NCBI RefSeq assembly: GCF_013623905.1
Contig: NZ_JABKDD010000010.1
Coordinates: 1-64,000, forward strand
DNA: 64,000 nt
Source of the DNA: Brevibacterium sediminis
GTDB taxonomy: Bacteria; Actinomycetota; Actinomycetes; Actinomycetales; Brevibacteriaceae
Direction: 5' to 3'
Positions 16,424-25,770 of this stretch are shown piece after piece (within the stretch, counting starts at the first letter, position 1; every line of letters starts with the position of its first letter). Below the pieces are notes generated by a model. The model made no database searches and had not been told where the DNA came from. It was given only the letters and a program-made list of their open reading frames with translations. Position numbers and translations under genes: made by a program.

Positions 16424-19400
16424 TCAGTGCCTCCCCGCCGGGCGGCCGGCCCGCCGCGCGCGGGCCGCGCCGACGGCGATGATTCCGCCGATGACCAGCA
16501 ACGCGCCGAGCAGTGCGGTGAGCAGAACCGGCCCGCCCGTGCGCGGCAGATCGCCGTTCCCGTCAGACGACCCGTCCGCGTTCGCATCGCTTCTCGACGA
16601 GGCGGTCGACGAAGTGCCGTCCGATTCGCTGTCCGACGAGCCGCTCGCCTCGCTGCCGCCCGAGTCACTCGAAGAGGCATTCGACGAGGCTCCGTCCGAA
16701 CCGCTTCCCTCCGAGGAATCCTCATCGGCACCGGCCGAGGCCTTGGTCGAGGCGCCGTCATCGTCCGACCCCTCCGATGAGCCGTCCTCGCCTCCCGTGG
16801 AGGAAGCGTCGGAGCCGTCCTCAGCTCCCGCACTGTCGGCCGATGCTCCGCTGTCCTCAGATCCGTCGTCATCGCCGGGACCCGGAGGCGGTTCTTCCCC
16901 CGCGACCTCGACGGTGGCCTTCGCGGTCTTGCCGTTGACGGTGACCTCGAGGGTCGCTGTTCCCGGGTTTTCCGCGGTGATCTGACCCGTCGCCGGGTTG
17001 ACGCGGACGACGTCGGAGGCCGCCTCGGGGGCCCCGGATTTCACTGACTGGGCACTGACCTTCGCGCCCGTCGCTTGCTGCATGGCCACCTCGGCGCCGG
17101 AATCGACCACGACCCCGTCACCACCCCACTGAGCCGTCGCCGGCCACCCGACGGGAACGGTGCGCTCACCCTGAGTGAAGGACGCAGCGACGTCCGCGGA
17201 TTGACCCGGGGCCAGGGAGCCGGGTGCCTCGAGTGAGATCGAATCGACGCGCGGCTTCGTCTCCGCGGCCAGCCATCCGACCCGATCGGCCGTGCTCGGA
17301 TCGTCACCGACGTCACCGACGCCGGGATCGACGCCGAGCATCGTCCATCCGGTGAATCCGCCGGTCGCCGGAGTGCCGGCCGGACCCTTCCCGGAGTTTC
17401 CGTTGATGAGGTAGCTCACGCCCTCGACCGCGGACCCGTGGAACGCCCCCACATGGCCGTTGATCACGGCCGCGGACTTCCCGCTGTCCTTGCGGAACTC
17501 TCCGAGCTTCTTCTCGAGTTCCTCGGCCTCCCGCCGGTCCCCGAGCTGGCTCGTCTTCGACGGCAGCGGATCCTGCGGGGGATGGTGGAAGAACACGGTG
17601 ATGCCGGTCAGCTCGTCACGTTCGGCCACCTCGCCGAGGGCGTCTTCGAGCATGTTCAACTGCGAATCATCGCTGCCGTTCAACGTTCCGTCCGAGGAAT
17701 TCAGGGTCACGATCTTCGTCCGCCCCACGGTGCGCTCGCCCGTCGGGGAACCGAACGCGGCCTCGAAGTTGTCGATCTCCCCACCCATGATCTCGTGGTT
17801 GCCGGGCACGTAGATGTAGGGGATCGACTCATCCCACTCCTCGTCGATGATCGTTTTCGCCAGCTCGAAATCCTCCGGAGAGGCCTCGTCGACGAGGTCG
17901 CCGTTGATGACGAGCAGATCCGGCTTTGCGGCACGGATCTCCTTGAGCGTCCGCCTGGCACCCTTGACAGCTTCGGAATCCGGGTCGGTGGCGACGAACT
18001 GGGCGTCGCTCATCACGGCGATGTTCTGCGGACGGTCAGCGACGGTCCCGGTCGTCAGCAGCGCCGGATCATGCCGCGCCGAGGTGGCCGGATCGTCGGT
18101 CTCAGGCGTGGAGATCGCCTGGAGGTCCGAAATCGAAATGTCCCCCTTGTACTTCTCGGCAGACCGGGTCTCCATCATCCGGATCCGTTCGAGGGTGAGC
18201 GGTTGGGAGAGCCCCTCCGGGACGGTGAAGCGGACCTTCTGCCACCCGTCGAAGGTGATGTGGTCGCCGTCGATGTTCGTCACTGTGCCGTCGGGAGTGC
18301 TCACCTGCAGCCTCGGCCAGGCCCCGGTGCCGTCGCCGCGGACCATCATCTCGAACGCCACCGTGTTGCCTTCCAGCTTCACCGGCTCCTTCGGGATGAG
18401 GTAGTAGCCGCGCGTCGCCGAGGAGGTAGAGAAGTCATACGTGAGATCGATGCTCGGCTTGCCATCAGGGCTGGGCTCACCTGCGGTGAATGAGCCGGTG
18501 GCCCGATCGTGGCCGTCGGTGAACGCCGAGGTGTCGGAGAAGTCGAGGACCTCGGTCGTTTCGGTGCCGACGGTCACCGGGATCGTCGTTGTCACGTCTC
18601 CGACGGTGAGCTTCACGTTCCCGGACGTCGGTTCGTCGTCGCGGGAGTCCTTGCCTTTCCCAGCCGTCGACGAATCGGCGGAGACGACGAGTTCGCCGAG
18701 GCTGTCGGTGTCGACCCTCAGCCCTTCGTCGGCGTCGACGTCGATGTCGCCGGTTTCGATGAGAGAACGCCTGCCCTCGGAGTCGAAGCCGGTCAGGGAC
18801 ACCGTCTGCGAGTCCTGGGCGTCCTCGAGGTTGATGCTCCGCGCGCTCGACCAGAGTCCGACCGGTTCGCCGAGCACATCGAGGTCCTGTCGCGCGGTGT
18901 GCCCGTCGACGGCATAGCTTACGCGACCCTTGCCGGTGGTCTCACCGGTCACGCGGGCGTTCGACTCATCGGAGTCGGCGAGCTTCACTCCGCCGTCGGC
19001 GGAGAACGTTCCGGAGGAGGCGATCGGTTCGAGATTCTCACCGAGCCCGGTGCCCCTCATCGATCGGCTCAGCCCCTTGAGCACGGTGGTCTGTCCGTCG
19101 AGTTCGGGTTCGATCTGCGCATCGGCCAGCTGCTCCGCGGGGGCATCTGAGTAGAAGACGAGGGCATTGGCGACGGTGCGCTGCTTACCGTCGGACGGGT
19201 CGTTCTGCAGTGCCGGAGCATCTGCGCCGGCTGTGCGGGCGAGCATCGTCGTCGACCCGCCGCCGTCGAGGTTGACCGCGTTGTAGGCGCCGATGTCAGA
19301 GAAGAACTCGCCCATGTCCTCGAGACTCATGCCTCCCGAGGACTCGCTGCGTCCGTCGATGGTGGTGACGAACAGCTCCGAACCGTCCTTGCTGATGCCC

Positions 19401-20416
19401 ACCGCGGTGCGCGGGTGTTCGGTGTCTTCGAGGTCGCCGGCGGGGAGGTCGGGAACCGAGCCGTCGGCCAGGATCTGGTGGCTGCCCGCGATCCCCATGT
19501 CGACATCCTCGCTCGGTCCGATCTCGACATCGACGTCGTCGCCGACTTCGAGTTCCGACAGCGTCTTCGCCCCGGCATCGCGGCCGAGCAGGACCTGTCC
19601 TTCTGCCGGGATTTCCGGGTCGCCCGCTTCGTCTACCATGCCCGAGGTTTCGGTGACCTTTCCGTCGACGACAGTGACGCGGGCGACCTCGGCGGCTATG
19701 TCATCGGGGCCGCCGACCGGACGGTCGAGCGTATGGTCTCCCCACGCCTCGTTGTACACACCGATGGTGTCGGGGCTCAGCTCCGGGTTGTTCAATCCGC
19801 CGAGTTCCGTCTCCTGCCCGTCATGGGTCAGCGTTCCCGCCGCGGAGAGCATCGACACGGCTGCCTTCTTGTCCTCGAGCGTGAGCGCCGGTTTGGCCTC
19901 CTTCGAGCCGATGCGCATTCCCTCCCGAGACACCGAGGTGTAGATCGGTGCCCACGACTGGTTGATGTCGAAGAACGTGCCGTTGACGGCGGCCACGGCC
20001 TTCTTCCCCTCGGGTCCGCCCGCCATGATCTCGCTGGTGGTACCGGCGCCGGCGACCTTTCCCGTGTCGCGGACGTCCATCGACAGGGAGTCCGTGGTGA
20101 GGTCCGCGGTGAGCACATTGCCGTTGTTCCACCCTCCGTCCTCGAGACGGGAGAAGTTCGTCAGGTCGAGTCCCGGAGCCACGCGTTTGGTTTCGACGTC
20201 GCGCAGTGCCGACCCGTCCTTGCCGAGGTCGTCCTCGCTTGGTGCTGCAGCATGGGCCGGTGTCGAGGCGGGACCGGGAAGACCGGGGAGCGTTCCGATG
20301 GGTGCGACATGGGCAGCGAGGACCGCCAGTGTGGCGAGGATGGCGGGGATGAATAGTCGCCCTCCGGCGGGATGGGATCGGCGGCGTGACCAGGCAGGAT
20401 GAAGCGAAGAGGGCAT
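16424..20416 (-). CDS. LPxTG surface protein with phosphodiester glycosidase (NAGPA) and metallophosphoesterase domains
   Basis: A 1330-residue exported protein. An N-terminal hydrophobic signal (about residues 23-45) precedes a NAGPA-type phosphodiester glycosidase domain (about 60-440) marked by TAVGISKDGSELFVTTIDGR and NAVNLDGGGSTTM. Beta-rich linkers follow, then a calcineurin-like metallophosphoesterase domain (about 815-1045) with MSDAQ, INGDLVD, YVPGNHE, FFHHPP and NGHVGAFHG, all five metal-binding blocks. A Big-like repeat (TATLEVTVNGK) leads to a roughly 100-residue Ser/Asp/Gly stalk, then LPRTGG, a membrane helix and RRAGRPAGRH, a sortase signal. It would hydrolyse phosphodiesters or sugar phosphates at the wall surface. 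A PhoP-like direct repeat lies upstream. Confidence 0.9.
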   Translation of the reverse strand: MPSSLHPAWSRRRSHPAGGRLFIPAILATLAVLAAHVAPIGTLPGLPGPASTPAHAAAPSEDDLGKDGSALRDVETKRVAPGLDLTNFSRLEDGGWNNGNVLTADLTTDSLSMDVRDTGKVAGAGTTSEIMAGGPEGKKAVAAVNGTFFDINQSWAPIYTSVSREGMRIGSKEAKPALTLEDKKAAVSMLSAAGTLTHDGQETELGGLNNPELSPDTIGVYNEAWGDHTLDRPVGGPDDIAAEVARVTVVDGKVTETSGMVDEAGDPEIPAEGQVLLGRDAGAKTLSELEVGDDVDVEIGPSEDVDMGIAGSHQILADGSVPDLPAGDLEDTEHPRTAVGISKDGSELFVTTIDGRSESSGGMSLEDMGEFFSDIGAYNAVNLDGGGSTTMLARTAGADAPALQNDPSDGKQRTVANALVFYSDAPAEQLADAQIEPELDGQTTVLKGLSRSMRGTGLGENLEPIASSGTFSADGGVKLADSDESNARVTGETTGKGRVSYAVDGHTARQDLDVLGEPVGLWSSARSINLEDAQDSQTVSLTGFDSEGRRSLIETGDIDVDADEGLRVDTDSLGELVVSADSSTAGKGKDSRDDEPTSGNVKLTVGDVTTTIPVTVGTETTEVLDFSDTSAFTDGHDRATGSFTAGEPSPDGKPSIDLTYDFSTSSATRGYYLIPKEPVKLEGNTVAFEMMVRGDGTGAWPRLQVSTPDGTVTNIDGDHITFDGWQKVRFTVPEGLSQPLTLERIRMMETRSAEKYKGDISISDLQAISTPETDDPATSARHDPALLTTGTVADRPQNIAVMSDAQFVATDPDSEAVKGARRTLKEIRAAKPDLLVINGDLVDEASPEDFELAKTIIDEEWDESIPYIYVPGNHEIMGGEIDNFEAAFGSPTGERTVGRTKIVTLNSSDGTLNGSDDSQLNMLEDALGEVAERDELTGITVFFHHPPQDPLPSKTSQLGDRREAEELEKKLGEFRKDSGKSAAVINGHVGAFHGSAVEGVSYLINGNSGKGPAGTPATGGFTGWTMLGVDPGVGDVGDDPSTADRVGWLAAETKPRVDSISLEAPGSLAPGQSADVAASFTQGERTVPVGWPATAQWGGDGVVVDSGAEVAMQQATGAKVSAQSVKSGAPEAASDVVRVNPATGQITAENPGTATLEVTVNGKTAKATVEVAGEEPPPGPGDDDGSEDSGASADSAGAEDGSDASSTGGEDGSSEGSDDDGASTKASAGADEDSSEGSGSDGASSNASSSDSGGSEASGSSDSESDGTSSTASSRSDANADGSSDGNGDLPRTGGPVLLTALLGALLVIGGIIAVGAARARRAGRPAGRH

Positions 20417-20474
20417 GGCGACCTTCGAGTGGTGATGGCTGGGAACCTTGTCACCTTAAGTCGCGCTCGGAGAA

Positions 20475-20499
20475 GCCTGAGCGAATGGTGAGTGAACTC
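20475..20499 (-). promoter_or_regulatory. Possible PHO box upstream of the surface phosphoesterase
   Basis: On the minus strand GTTCACTCACC and ATTCGCTCAGG are adjacent 11-base units; the first matches the GTTCAC core of actinobacterial PhoP boxes. It is about 60-80 bases before the start of the NAGPA/metallophosphoesterase gene, whose function would suit phosphate control. Confidence 0.35.
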
Positions 20500-20580
20500 G
20501 GTCGGAAGATCGGTACCGGCGCGCTCAATACTGGTTCGTTTGGTCAATCGAGCGCCGCCCCGGCCGCATCGGCCCTTCGC

Positions 20581-20608
20581 TTCACCTCGCTCACACTCGC
20601 GATAGGAT
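20581..20608 (+). promoter_or_regulatory. Promoter of the tRNA-Sec gene
   Basis: TTCACC (20581-20586) and TAGGAT (20603-20608) are 16 bases apart, and the mature tRNA begins 7 bases after the -10 box. Transcription would start at or next to the tRNA 5' end, leaving little or no leader. Confidence 0.4.
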
Positions 20609-20615
20609 TCCTTAT

Positions 20616-20710
20616 GGAGGCGTCCGTGTCCTGGTGGGCGCCCTGGTCTTCAAAACCAGTGAGACCGAGTATCTCGGTCTGGCGGGTTCGATTCCCGTCC
20701 GCCTCCGCCA
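20616..20710 (+). tRNA. selC: tRNA-Sec (anticodon TCA)
   Basis: A 95-base gene with encoded CCA. The anticodon stem CTGGT/ACCAG holds the loop CTTCAAA with TCA at 20650-20652. The D stem is 6 base pairs with the 4-base loop TGGT, a hallmark of bacterial tRNA-Sec. The variable arm is long (AGACCGAG/CTCGGTCT, 8 pairs, loop TAT). The acceptor stem GGAGGCG/CGCCTCC gives 7 good pairs; the eighth would be U-C, while that C can instead pair with the G extending the T stem to 6. The discriminator is G, as in other bacteria. selA begins 63 bases later. Confidence 0.95.
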
Positions 20711-20773
20711 ACCGTTTCGCGGTTCCGCCGACCAAGCGGCGCCGCCATGACCCCGCACAGAGGAGGAGGTCAG

Positions 20774-22093
20774 ATGGTCGAGTCCGACCCGCGTCGATCC
20801 ATTCCGCGCACGGATCATCTCCTCGCCCTTCCCGAGGTCATCGCAGCAGGTGAGCGCCTCAACCAGGCGACCATCAAGGCCATCATCTCCGAGGTGCAGA
20901 ACGCCGCCCGAGCCGGCGAGATCCCCGTCGCCGAGGTGGCCCCCGCCATCACCTCCAAGCTCAGCTCCCGTTCGGCTTCCTCCCTGACCCCAGTGCTCAA
21001 CGCCACCGGCATCCTCGTCCACACGAACCTCGGCCGGGCACCGCTCTCACCTGCGGCAACCCAGGCGATCACCGAGGCGGCCGGATATGTCGACGTCGAA
21101 ATGGACCTCGGCACCGGCAAACGCAGCAAGCGGGGCACCGGAGCGAAGGCCGCCCTGCTGCAGGCGAGCCCGGCTGCCGAGGATGCTCTCGTGGTCAACA
21201 ACGGTGCGGCCGCCCTGCTGCTGGCCGTCACTGCGGTGCGCGGACGCGGCACAGGTTCCGGCGAGATCATCATCAGCCGCGGCGAACTCATCGAAATCGG
21301 TGCCGGGTTCCGCCTCACCGACCTCATGACGACGACCGGCTCCAGCCTGCGCGAGGTCGGCACGACGAACCGCACCCACGTGGCCGACTACGCCGAGGCC
21401 ATCAGCGACGACACGTCCTGCCTGCTCAAGGTGCACACGAGCAACTTCCGCGTCGAAGGATTCACCTCCTCCGTCGACGTGGCTGACCTGCGCGGACTCG
21501 CCGATGAGCACAACCTGCCGCTCATCGTCGACCTCGGGTCCGGGCTCTTCACTCCCGACCCGGCATTGCCCGACGAACCCGATATCGACACCGCCCTGCG
21601 CGCCGGCGCCGACCTCGTCATCGTCTCCGGCGACAAACTCCTCGGCGGCCCGCAGGCCGGACTCATCCTCGGCCGCACCGAAGCAGTGCAGACACTGGCC
21701 AAACACCCTCTGGCCAGAGCGATGCGCACCGACAAACTCACCCTCGCGGCGCTGGAAGCCACGATCACGCACACGGCGAACCCGATCCACGACGCCCTCC
21801 ACATCGACACAGTTCACCTGCGGAAACGCACCGAAACTCTCGCCGAGGCGGTCGGTGCCACGATCGTCGACCACGACGGACGAGTCGGCGGCGGGGGAGC
21901 CCCCGGAGTGCCCCTGTCCGGCTGGGCAGTCGAACTGCCCGAAGCCTTCGCCGAGCCGCTGCGCCGCGGCGATCCTGCGATCGTCGCCCGAGTCCACCAG
22001 GGACGATGCTTGGTCGACCTGCGCTGCGTACCCGAAAGCAAAGACAACCGCATCGCTGCCGCCATCAAGCGAGTCCGTGCTGACAATGCCTGA
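20774..22093 (+). CDS. selA: L-seryl-tRNA(Sec) selenium transferase
   Basis: A 439-residue PLP enzyme converting Ser-tRNA(Sec) to Sec-tRNA(Sec) with selenophosphate. The N-terminal tRNA-binding region (IPRTDHLLALPEV) is followed by VLNATGILVHTNLGRAPL, typical of SelA, then VNNGAAALLLAV, and the PLP lysine in IVSGDKLLGGPQAG (Lys288). GTTNRTHVADY and LLKVHTSNFRVEGFT are further family blocks. The ATG at 20774 is chosen because AGGAGGAGG lies 4-12 bases upstream; an earlier ATG at 20747 has none. The stop overlaps the selB start by 8 bases, so the two are coupled, and tRNA-Sec lies directly upstream. Confidence 0.96.
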   Translation: MVESDPRRSIPRTDHLLALPEVIAAGERLNQATIKAIISEVQNAARAGEIPVAEVAPAITSKLSSRSASSLTPVLNATGILVHTNLGRAPLSPAATQAITEAAGYVDVEMDLGTGKRSKRGTGAKAALLQASPAAEDALVVNNGAAALLLAVTAVRGRGTGSGEIIISRGELIEIGAGFRLTDLMTTTGSSLREVGTTNRTHVADYAEAISDDTSCLLKVHTSNFRVEGFTSSVDVADLRGLADEHNLPLIVDLGSGLFTPDPALPDEPDIDTALRAGADLVIVSGDKLLGGPQAGLILGRTEAVQTLAKHPLARAMRTDKLTLAALEATITHTANPIHDALHIDTVHLRKRTETLAEAVGATIVDHDGRVGGGGAPGVPLSGWAVELPEAFAEPLRRGDPAIVARVHQGRCLVDLRCVPESKDNRIAAAIKRVRADNA

Positions 22094-23990
22094 CACTTTC
22101 GTCATCGCCACCGCCGGACACGTCGATCATGGGAAGTCGACGCTGGTCAATGCCCTGACCGGAATGGAACCCGATCGGTGGGCCGAAGAGAAGAAGCGCG
22201 GGCTGACCATCGACCTCGGTTTCGCCTGGACGACCCTGCCCTCGGGCCGCGAACTCGCCTTCGTCGACGTTCCGGGGCACGAAAAGTTCCTTGCGAACAT
22301 GCTCGCCGGGCTCGGCCCCGCCCCCATCGCCTGCTTCGTCATCGCCGCAGACAAGGGCTGGCAAGCCCAATCGACTGACCATCGCGACGCGATCAATGCG
22401 CTCGGCATCACCCACGGCCTCGTCGTCATCACCCGGGCCGACCTCGCCCCCGACTCCGTCGAGACCACAAAGGCTCAGGTCAGAGCGCAGCTGCGTGGAA
22501 CACCACTCGAAGCAGCGCCGATCGTCACGGTGTCAGCCACGACCGGGCAGGGCCTGCCCGAACTCATCAGCGTCCTCGACGAGGTCACGGCCACGGCCGA
22601 GCCTCCGACCACCTCGGGGAGGGTGCGTTTGTGGGTCGACCGGGCCTTCACCATCAAGGGAGCCGGCACCGTCGTCACCGGGACCCTCACGGCAGGCACA
22701 CTGACCACGGGCGATACAGTCGAGCTGCGCGGAGAGACCATCGACCGGATCGTGGGTGTGCGGGGTCTGCAGTCCCGTAATTCCACCACTACCGAGGTGG
22801 TCCCGCAGGCCCGCGTGGCCGTCAACCTGCGCGACGTCCCCGCCGACGACCTCCACCGCGGCGACGCACTGCTCACGAGCGGGGACTGGCCGATCGTCGA
22901 CACGATCGACGTGCGCCGCACCATGGGCGAGACCCTCGACTCCGGCATCCACGAACTCATGGCCCATATCGGCACCGCCGCCGTGCCCGCACGATTGCGG
23001 GCATTCGATGCCGACCACGCCCGGCTCACCCTCGACCGACCGCTTCCCCTGCAGGTCAGCGACCGGATTGTGCTCCGCGCGCCAGGAAGCCGCAACGTCT
23101 TCGCCGGCCTCCTCGTGCTCGACGTCGACCCGCCCGAACTGTCCCGACGAGGCGACGGCGCCAGGCGAGCTCATGAGCTTGCCGAGCATCCTGTGAAAGG
23201 CGATATCCTCGCCGAGGTGGCCCGCCGCGGAGCCGTCGAACGCACCGTCCTTACCCGGTTCGGTCTGCAGGTTCCCGTCGACGAATCCTTGCCTGCCGAT
23301 GTTGAGGAAGTGGGTGAGTGGCTCGTCCACTCGCCGACGCTGACCTCCTGGGTCGAGGCGACAAAATCCCTGGTCCGAGGCGAACTCGCCGCCACGCCGA
23401 TGGCCGCGGGAGTGCCCGTCAAAGCCGTCGCAGAGGCACTTCAGCGAACTCCGGACTCAGGTCGCAGACGCGGCGCCGAATCGAAACGCGACTCCCCGGC
23501 GAAGGCGAAAATCCAACCGGCTCTGCCTCTGCCCGAAGGCTCCGGCGGCGCGATTCGCGCACTGCTCAACCAGATCATCTCCCGCGCCGGGCTCGAAGCC
23601 GTCGACGGAATGGTCCGCCCGCCCGGGCATGCCGCGGGACTCGGTGCCGCCGAAGCCGGTATCGCCGAGATCGAACGCCTGCTCGCAGCCGACCCGTTCG
23701 CGGCACCGGAAGCCGATGACCTGCGAGAACTCGGCCTCGGAGCGCGGGAGCTCGCGGTCGCCGCGAAGGCGGGACGGATCCTGCGCCTCGGCGACGGAAT
23801 CATCGTGGCTCCGCGCACCCCCGCGCAGGCGATGCGGATCCTCGCCGGTCTCGACCAGCCCTTCACCACAAGCCAGGCGAGGCAGGCGCTGGGGACGACC
23901 CGACGCGTCGTCATCCCCCTGCTCGAACACCTCGACGGCCGGGGCTGGACGCGCCGACTCGACACCACACACCGCGAAGTCGTGCGCTGA
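22086..23990 (+). CDS. selB: Selenocysteine-specific translation elongation factor
   Basis: A 634-residue GTPase that brings Sec-tRNA(Sec) to the ribosome at UGA codons followed by a SECIS hairpin. G1 is GHVDHGKST (residues 11-19), the switch region KKRGLTIDLGFAW is typical of SelB, G3 is DVPGHEKF (about 61-68), and the G4 position reads TRAD. Domain II carries VDRAFTIKGAGTVVTGTL. The C-terminal half, from about residue 380, would form the SECIS-binding winged helices, ending with RQALGTTRRVVIPLLEHLDG. The length is close to that of E. coli SelB. It starts inside the last codons of selA. Confidence 0.95.
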   Translation: MPDTFVIATAGHVDHGKSTLVNALTGMEPDRWAEEKKRGLTIDLGFAWTTLPSGRELAFVDVPGHEKFLANMLAGLGPAPIACFVIAADKGWQAQSTDHRDAINALGITHGLVVITRADLAPDSVETTKAQVRAQLRGTPLEAAPIVTVSATTGQGLPELISVLDEVTATAEPPTTSGRVRLWVDRAFTIKGAGTVVTGTLTAGTLTTGDTVELRGETIDRIVGVRGLQSRNSTTTEVVPQARVAVNLRDVPADDLHRGDALLTSGDWPIVDTIDVRRTMGETLDSGIHELMAHIGTAAVPARLRAFDADHARLTLDRPLPLQVSDRIVLRAPGSRNVFAGLLVLDVDPPELSRRGDGARRAHELAEHPVKGDILAEVARRGAVERTVLTRFGLQVPVDESLPADVEEVGEWLVHSPTLTSWVEATKSLVRGELAATPMAAGVPVKAVAEALQRTPDSGRRRGAESKRDSPAKAKIQPALPLPEGSGGAIRALLNQIISRAGLEAVDGMVRPPGHAAGLGAAEAGIAEIERLLAADPFAAPEADDLRELGLGARELAVAAKAGRILRLGDGIIVAPRTPAQAMRILAGLDQPFTTSQARQALGTTRRVVIPLLEHLDGRGWTRRLDTTHREVVR

Positions 23991-24315
23991 GGACCCTCGT
24001 GGCACTATCGGACGGGCGGCCACGACGACGAACCGCTCGCCGGGTCGGTGGGCGGCCGCCTCGGCGAAACTCCGTGACCTGTATTACGATCAAGTCGGAA
24101 TGATCGTTCGCGCCGATTCGGGCGCTTCCGTCGATGGTATGGGTGATAACTGACTGCGGTGATGGGGCCGCAGCGACGCCATTCATCGCCTCACAATCCC
24201 CATATCCGGGCGCGCTGCCCTGGTCGCAGCACTGACCGCCCACCAGAAATTCTCACCATTGACCGTCTCCGGTCGCGCAGATGCGATTCCGACCCGAGAC
24301 TGCGAAGGAGCAACC
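23991..24315. other. Gene-free region between selB and the aldehyde dehydrogenase
   Basis: 325 bases without a convincing gene. A possible operator, CGATCA (24087-24092) and TGATCG (24101-24106) with an 8-base spacer, lies about 210 bases before the dehydrogenase start. No selB terminator hairpin was recognised. Confidence 0.4.
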
Positions 24316-25692
24316 ATGTCGAACTATCGTGTTCAGAATCCCGCCACTGGCGAGGTCGTCGAGACCTTTCCCGAGGCAACGAATGCCGAGATCGAGTCCA
24401 CCGTGACTTCCGCCCACTCCACGTACCTGATGTGGAAGGACACCGATATTCAGGAGCGGGCGTCGGTTGTGCGAAGGGCTGCGGAGATCTTCCATGAACG
24501 CAAGGACGAACTCGCCAGGACCATTTCGGTGGAGATGGGCAAGTCGTATGCCGAGTCCGTTGACGAGGTCGAGTTCGCTGCCGACATCATCGACTACTAC
24601 GGCGTCCACGGCCCCAGTCTGGCCACGGATTACCAGATCCCGTCGACCATCCCCGGTACCGCACGGATCGAATCCCTGCCGGTCGGTGCCCTGCTGGGTG
24701 TGATGCCGTGGAACTTCCCCTACTACCAGGTGGCCCGGTTCGCCGCCCCGAACCTCGTGTTGGGCAATACGATCATGCTCAAGCACGCCGATATCTGTGG
24801 ACGGTCGGCGCTGTTGATCGAGGAGATCTTCCACGCCGCCGGTGTCCCTGCCGGCGGGTACTCCCACCTTTTTGCCAACCATGACCAGATCGCTGCGCTC
24901 ATTGCTGACCCTCGGGTTCAGGGTGTGTCGTTGACCGGGTCGGAGCGGGCGGGTGCGATCATCGGTGCCCAGGCCGGTCAGAACCTCAAGAAGGCCGTGC
25001 TCGAACTCGGCGGCATCGACCCGATGGTTGTACTCGACGCCGACGATGTGGCCGCGGTGGCTCGTGAGGCGTGGGAATTCCGGACGTATAACGCCGGACA
25101 AGTCTGCAACTCGAACAAACGCCTCATCGTCATGGACGACATCTACGACGACTTCGTCGCCGAACTCGTGCGATTGGGTACCGGACTCACTCCGGGGGAT
25201 CCGCTGAATCTGGGTGAGGGTGAGTATGTGCCGTTGTCGAGCCGTGCTGCTGCCGAAACCGTCGATGCGCAGGTGAAGAAAGCCGTGTCCGAAGGTGCTC
25301 GGGTGCTCGTCGGTGGTGAGCTGGGAGAGGGCCCGGCGGCGTACTATGCGCCGACTGTGCTCGTTGATGTGCCCCGAGACTCGGAGTCGTATGGTGAGGA
25401 GCTCTTCGGGCCGGTGGCCACTGTCTTCAAGGTCAGCAGTGACGAGGAGGCTCTCGAGTTGGCCAATGATTGTGCCCTTGGTTTGGGTGGGTCTGTGTTC
25501 TCTGCTGATGAGGGGCGTGCTGATCGTGTGGCGGCTCGTCTTGAGGTGGGGATGACGCATGTGAACACGATTGCGGCGGAGGCGGCTGAGTTGCCGTTCG
25601 GTGGGGTGAAGCGGTCTGGTTTCGGTCGTGAGATGGGTCCGATCGGGATGGGTGAGTTCGTGAATAAGCGCCTCCACTTCATCGCGAAATAG
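24316..25692 (+). CDS. NAD(P)-dependent aldehyde dehydrogenase, succinate-semialdehyde type
   Basis: A 458-residue aldehyde dehydrogenase. PWNFPYYQVARF, LTGSERAG, the general base in VLELGGIDP (Glu230) and the catalytic cysteine in NAGQVCNSNKR (Cys264) are all present, and LPFGGVKRSGFGREMG near the C-terminus is typical. The closest pattern is the GabD/SSADH group oxidising succinate semialdehyde to succinate. The ATG at 24316 follows GAAGGAG by 6 bases; an upstream GTG at 24259 lacks such a site. It stands alone, with no transaminase or permease beside it. Codon use near the 3' end is less GC-biased than in neighbours. Confidence 0.88.
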   Translation: MSNYRVQNPATGEVVETFPEATNAEIESTVTSAHSTYLMWKDTDIQERASVVRRAAEIFHERKDELARTISVEMGKSYAESVDEVEFAADIIDYYGVHGPSLATDYQIPSTIPGTARIESLPVGALLGVMPWNFPYYQVARFAAPNLVLGNTIMLKHADICGRSALLIEEIFHAAGVPAGGYSHLFANHDQIAALIADPRVQGVSLTGSERAGAIIGAQAGQNLKKAVLELGGIDPMVVLDADDVAAVAREAWEFRTYNAGQVCNSNKRLIVMDDIYDDFVAELVRLGTGLTPGDPLNLGEGEYVPLSSRAAAETVDAQVKKAVSEGARVLVGGELGEGPAAYYAPTVLVDVPRDSESYGEELFGPVATVFKVSSDEEALELANDCALGLGGSVFSADEGRADRVAARLEVGMTHVNTIAAEAAELPFGGVKRSGFGREMGPIGMGEFVNKRLHFIAK

Positions 25693-25770
25693 GGGGAGTT
25701 CGGCTGACCCCAAGATCACCGCAACCGTCGTCGAGTTCCCGGCGGCCGCTCAACCCACTACGGTCGTCGA

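Noticed and set aside
15749..16780. 343-codon plus-strand frame
   Set aside because: It is antisense to selD and the surface protein and shows Arg/Gly-rich shadow composition; both opposite genes are clearly real.
20612..21022. 136-codon minus-strand frame over tRNA-Sec
   Set aside because: It crosses the tRNA gene and selA start on the opposite strand.
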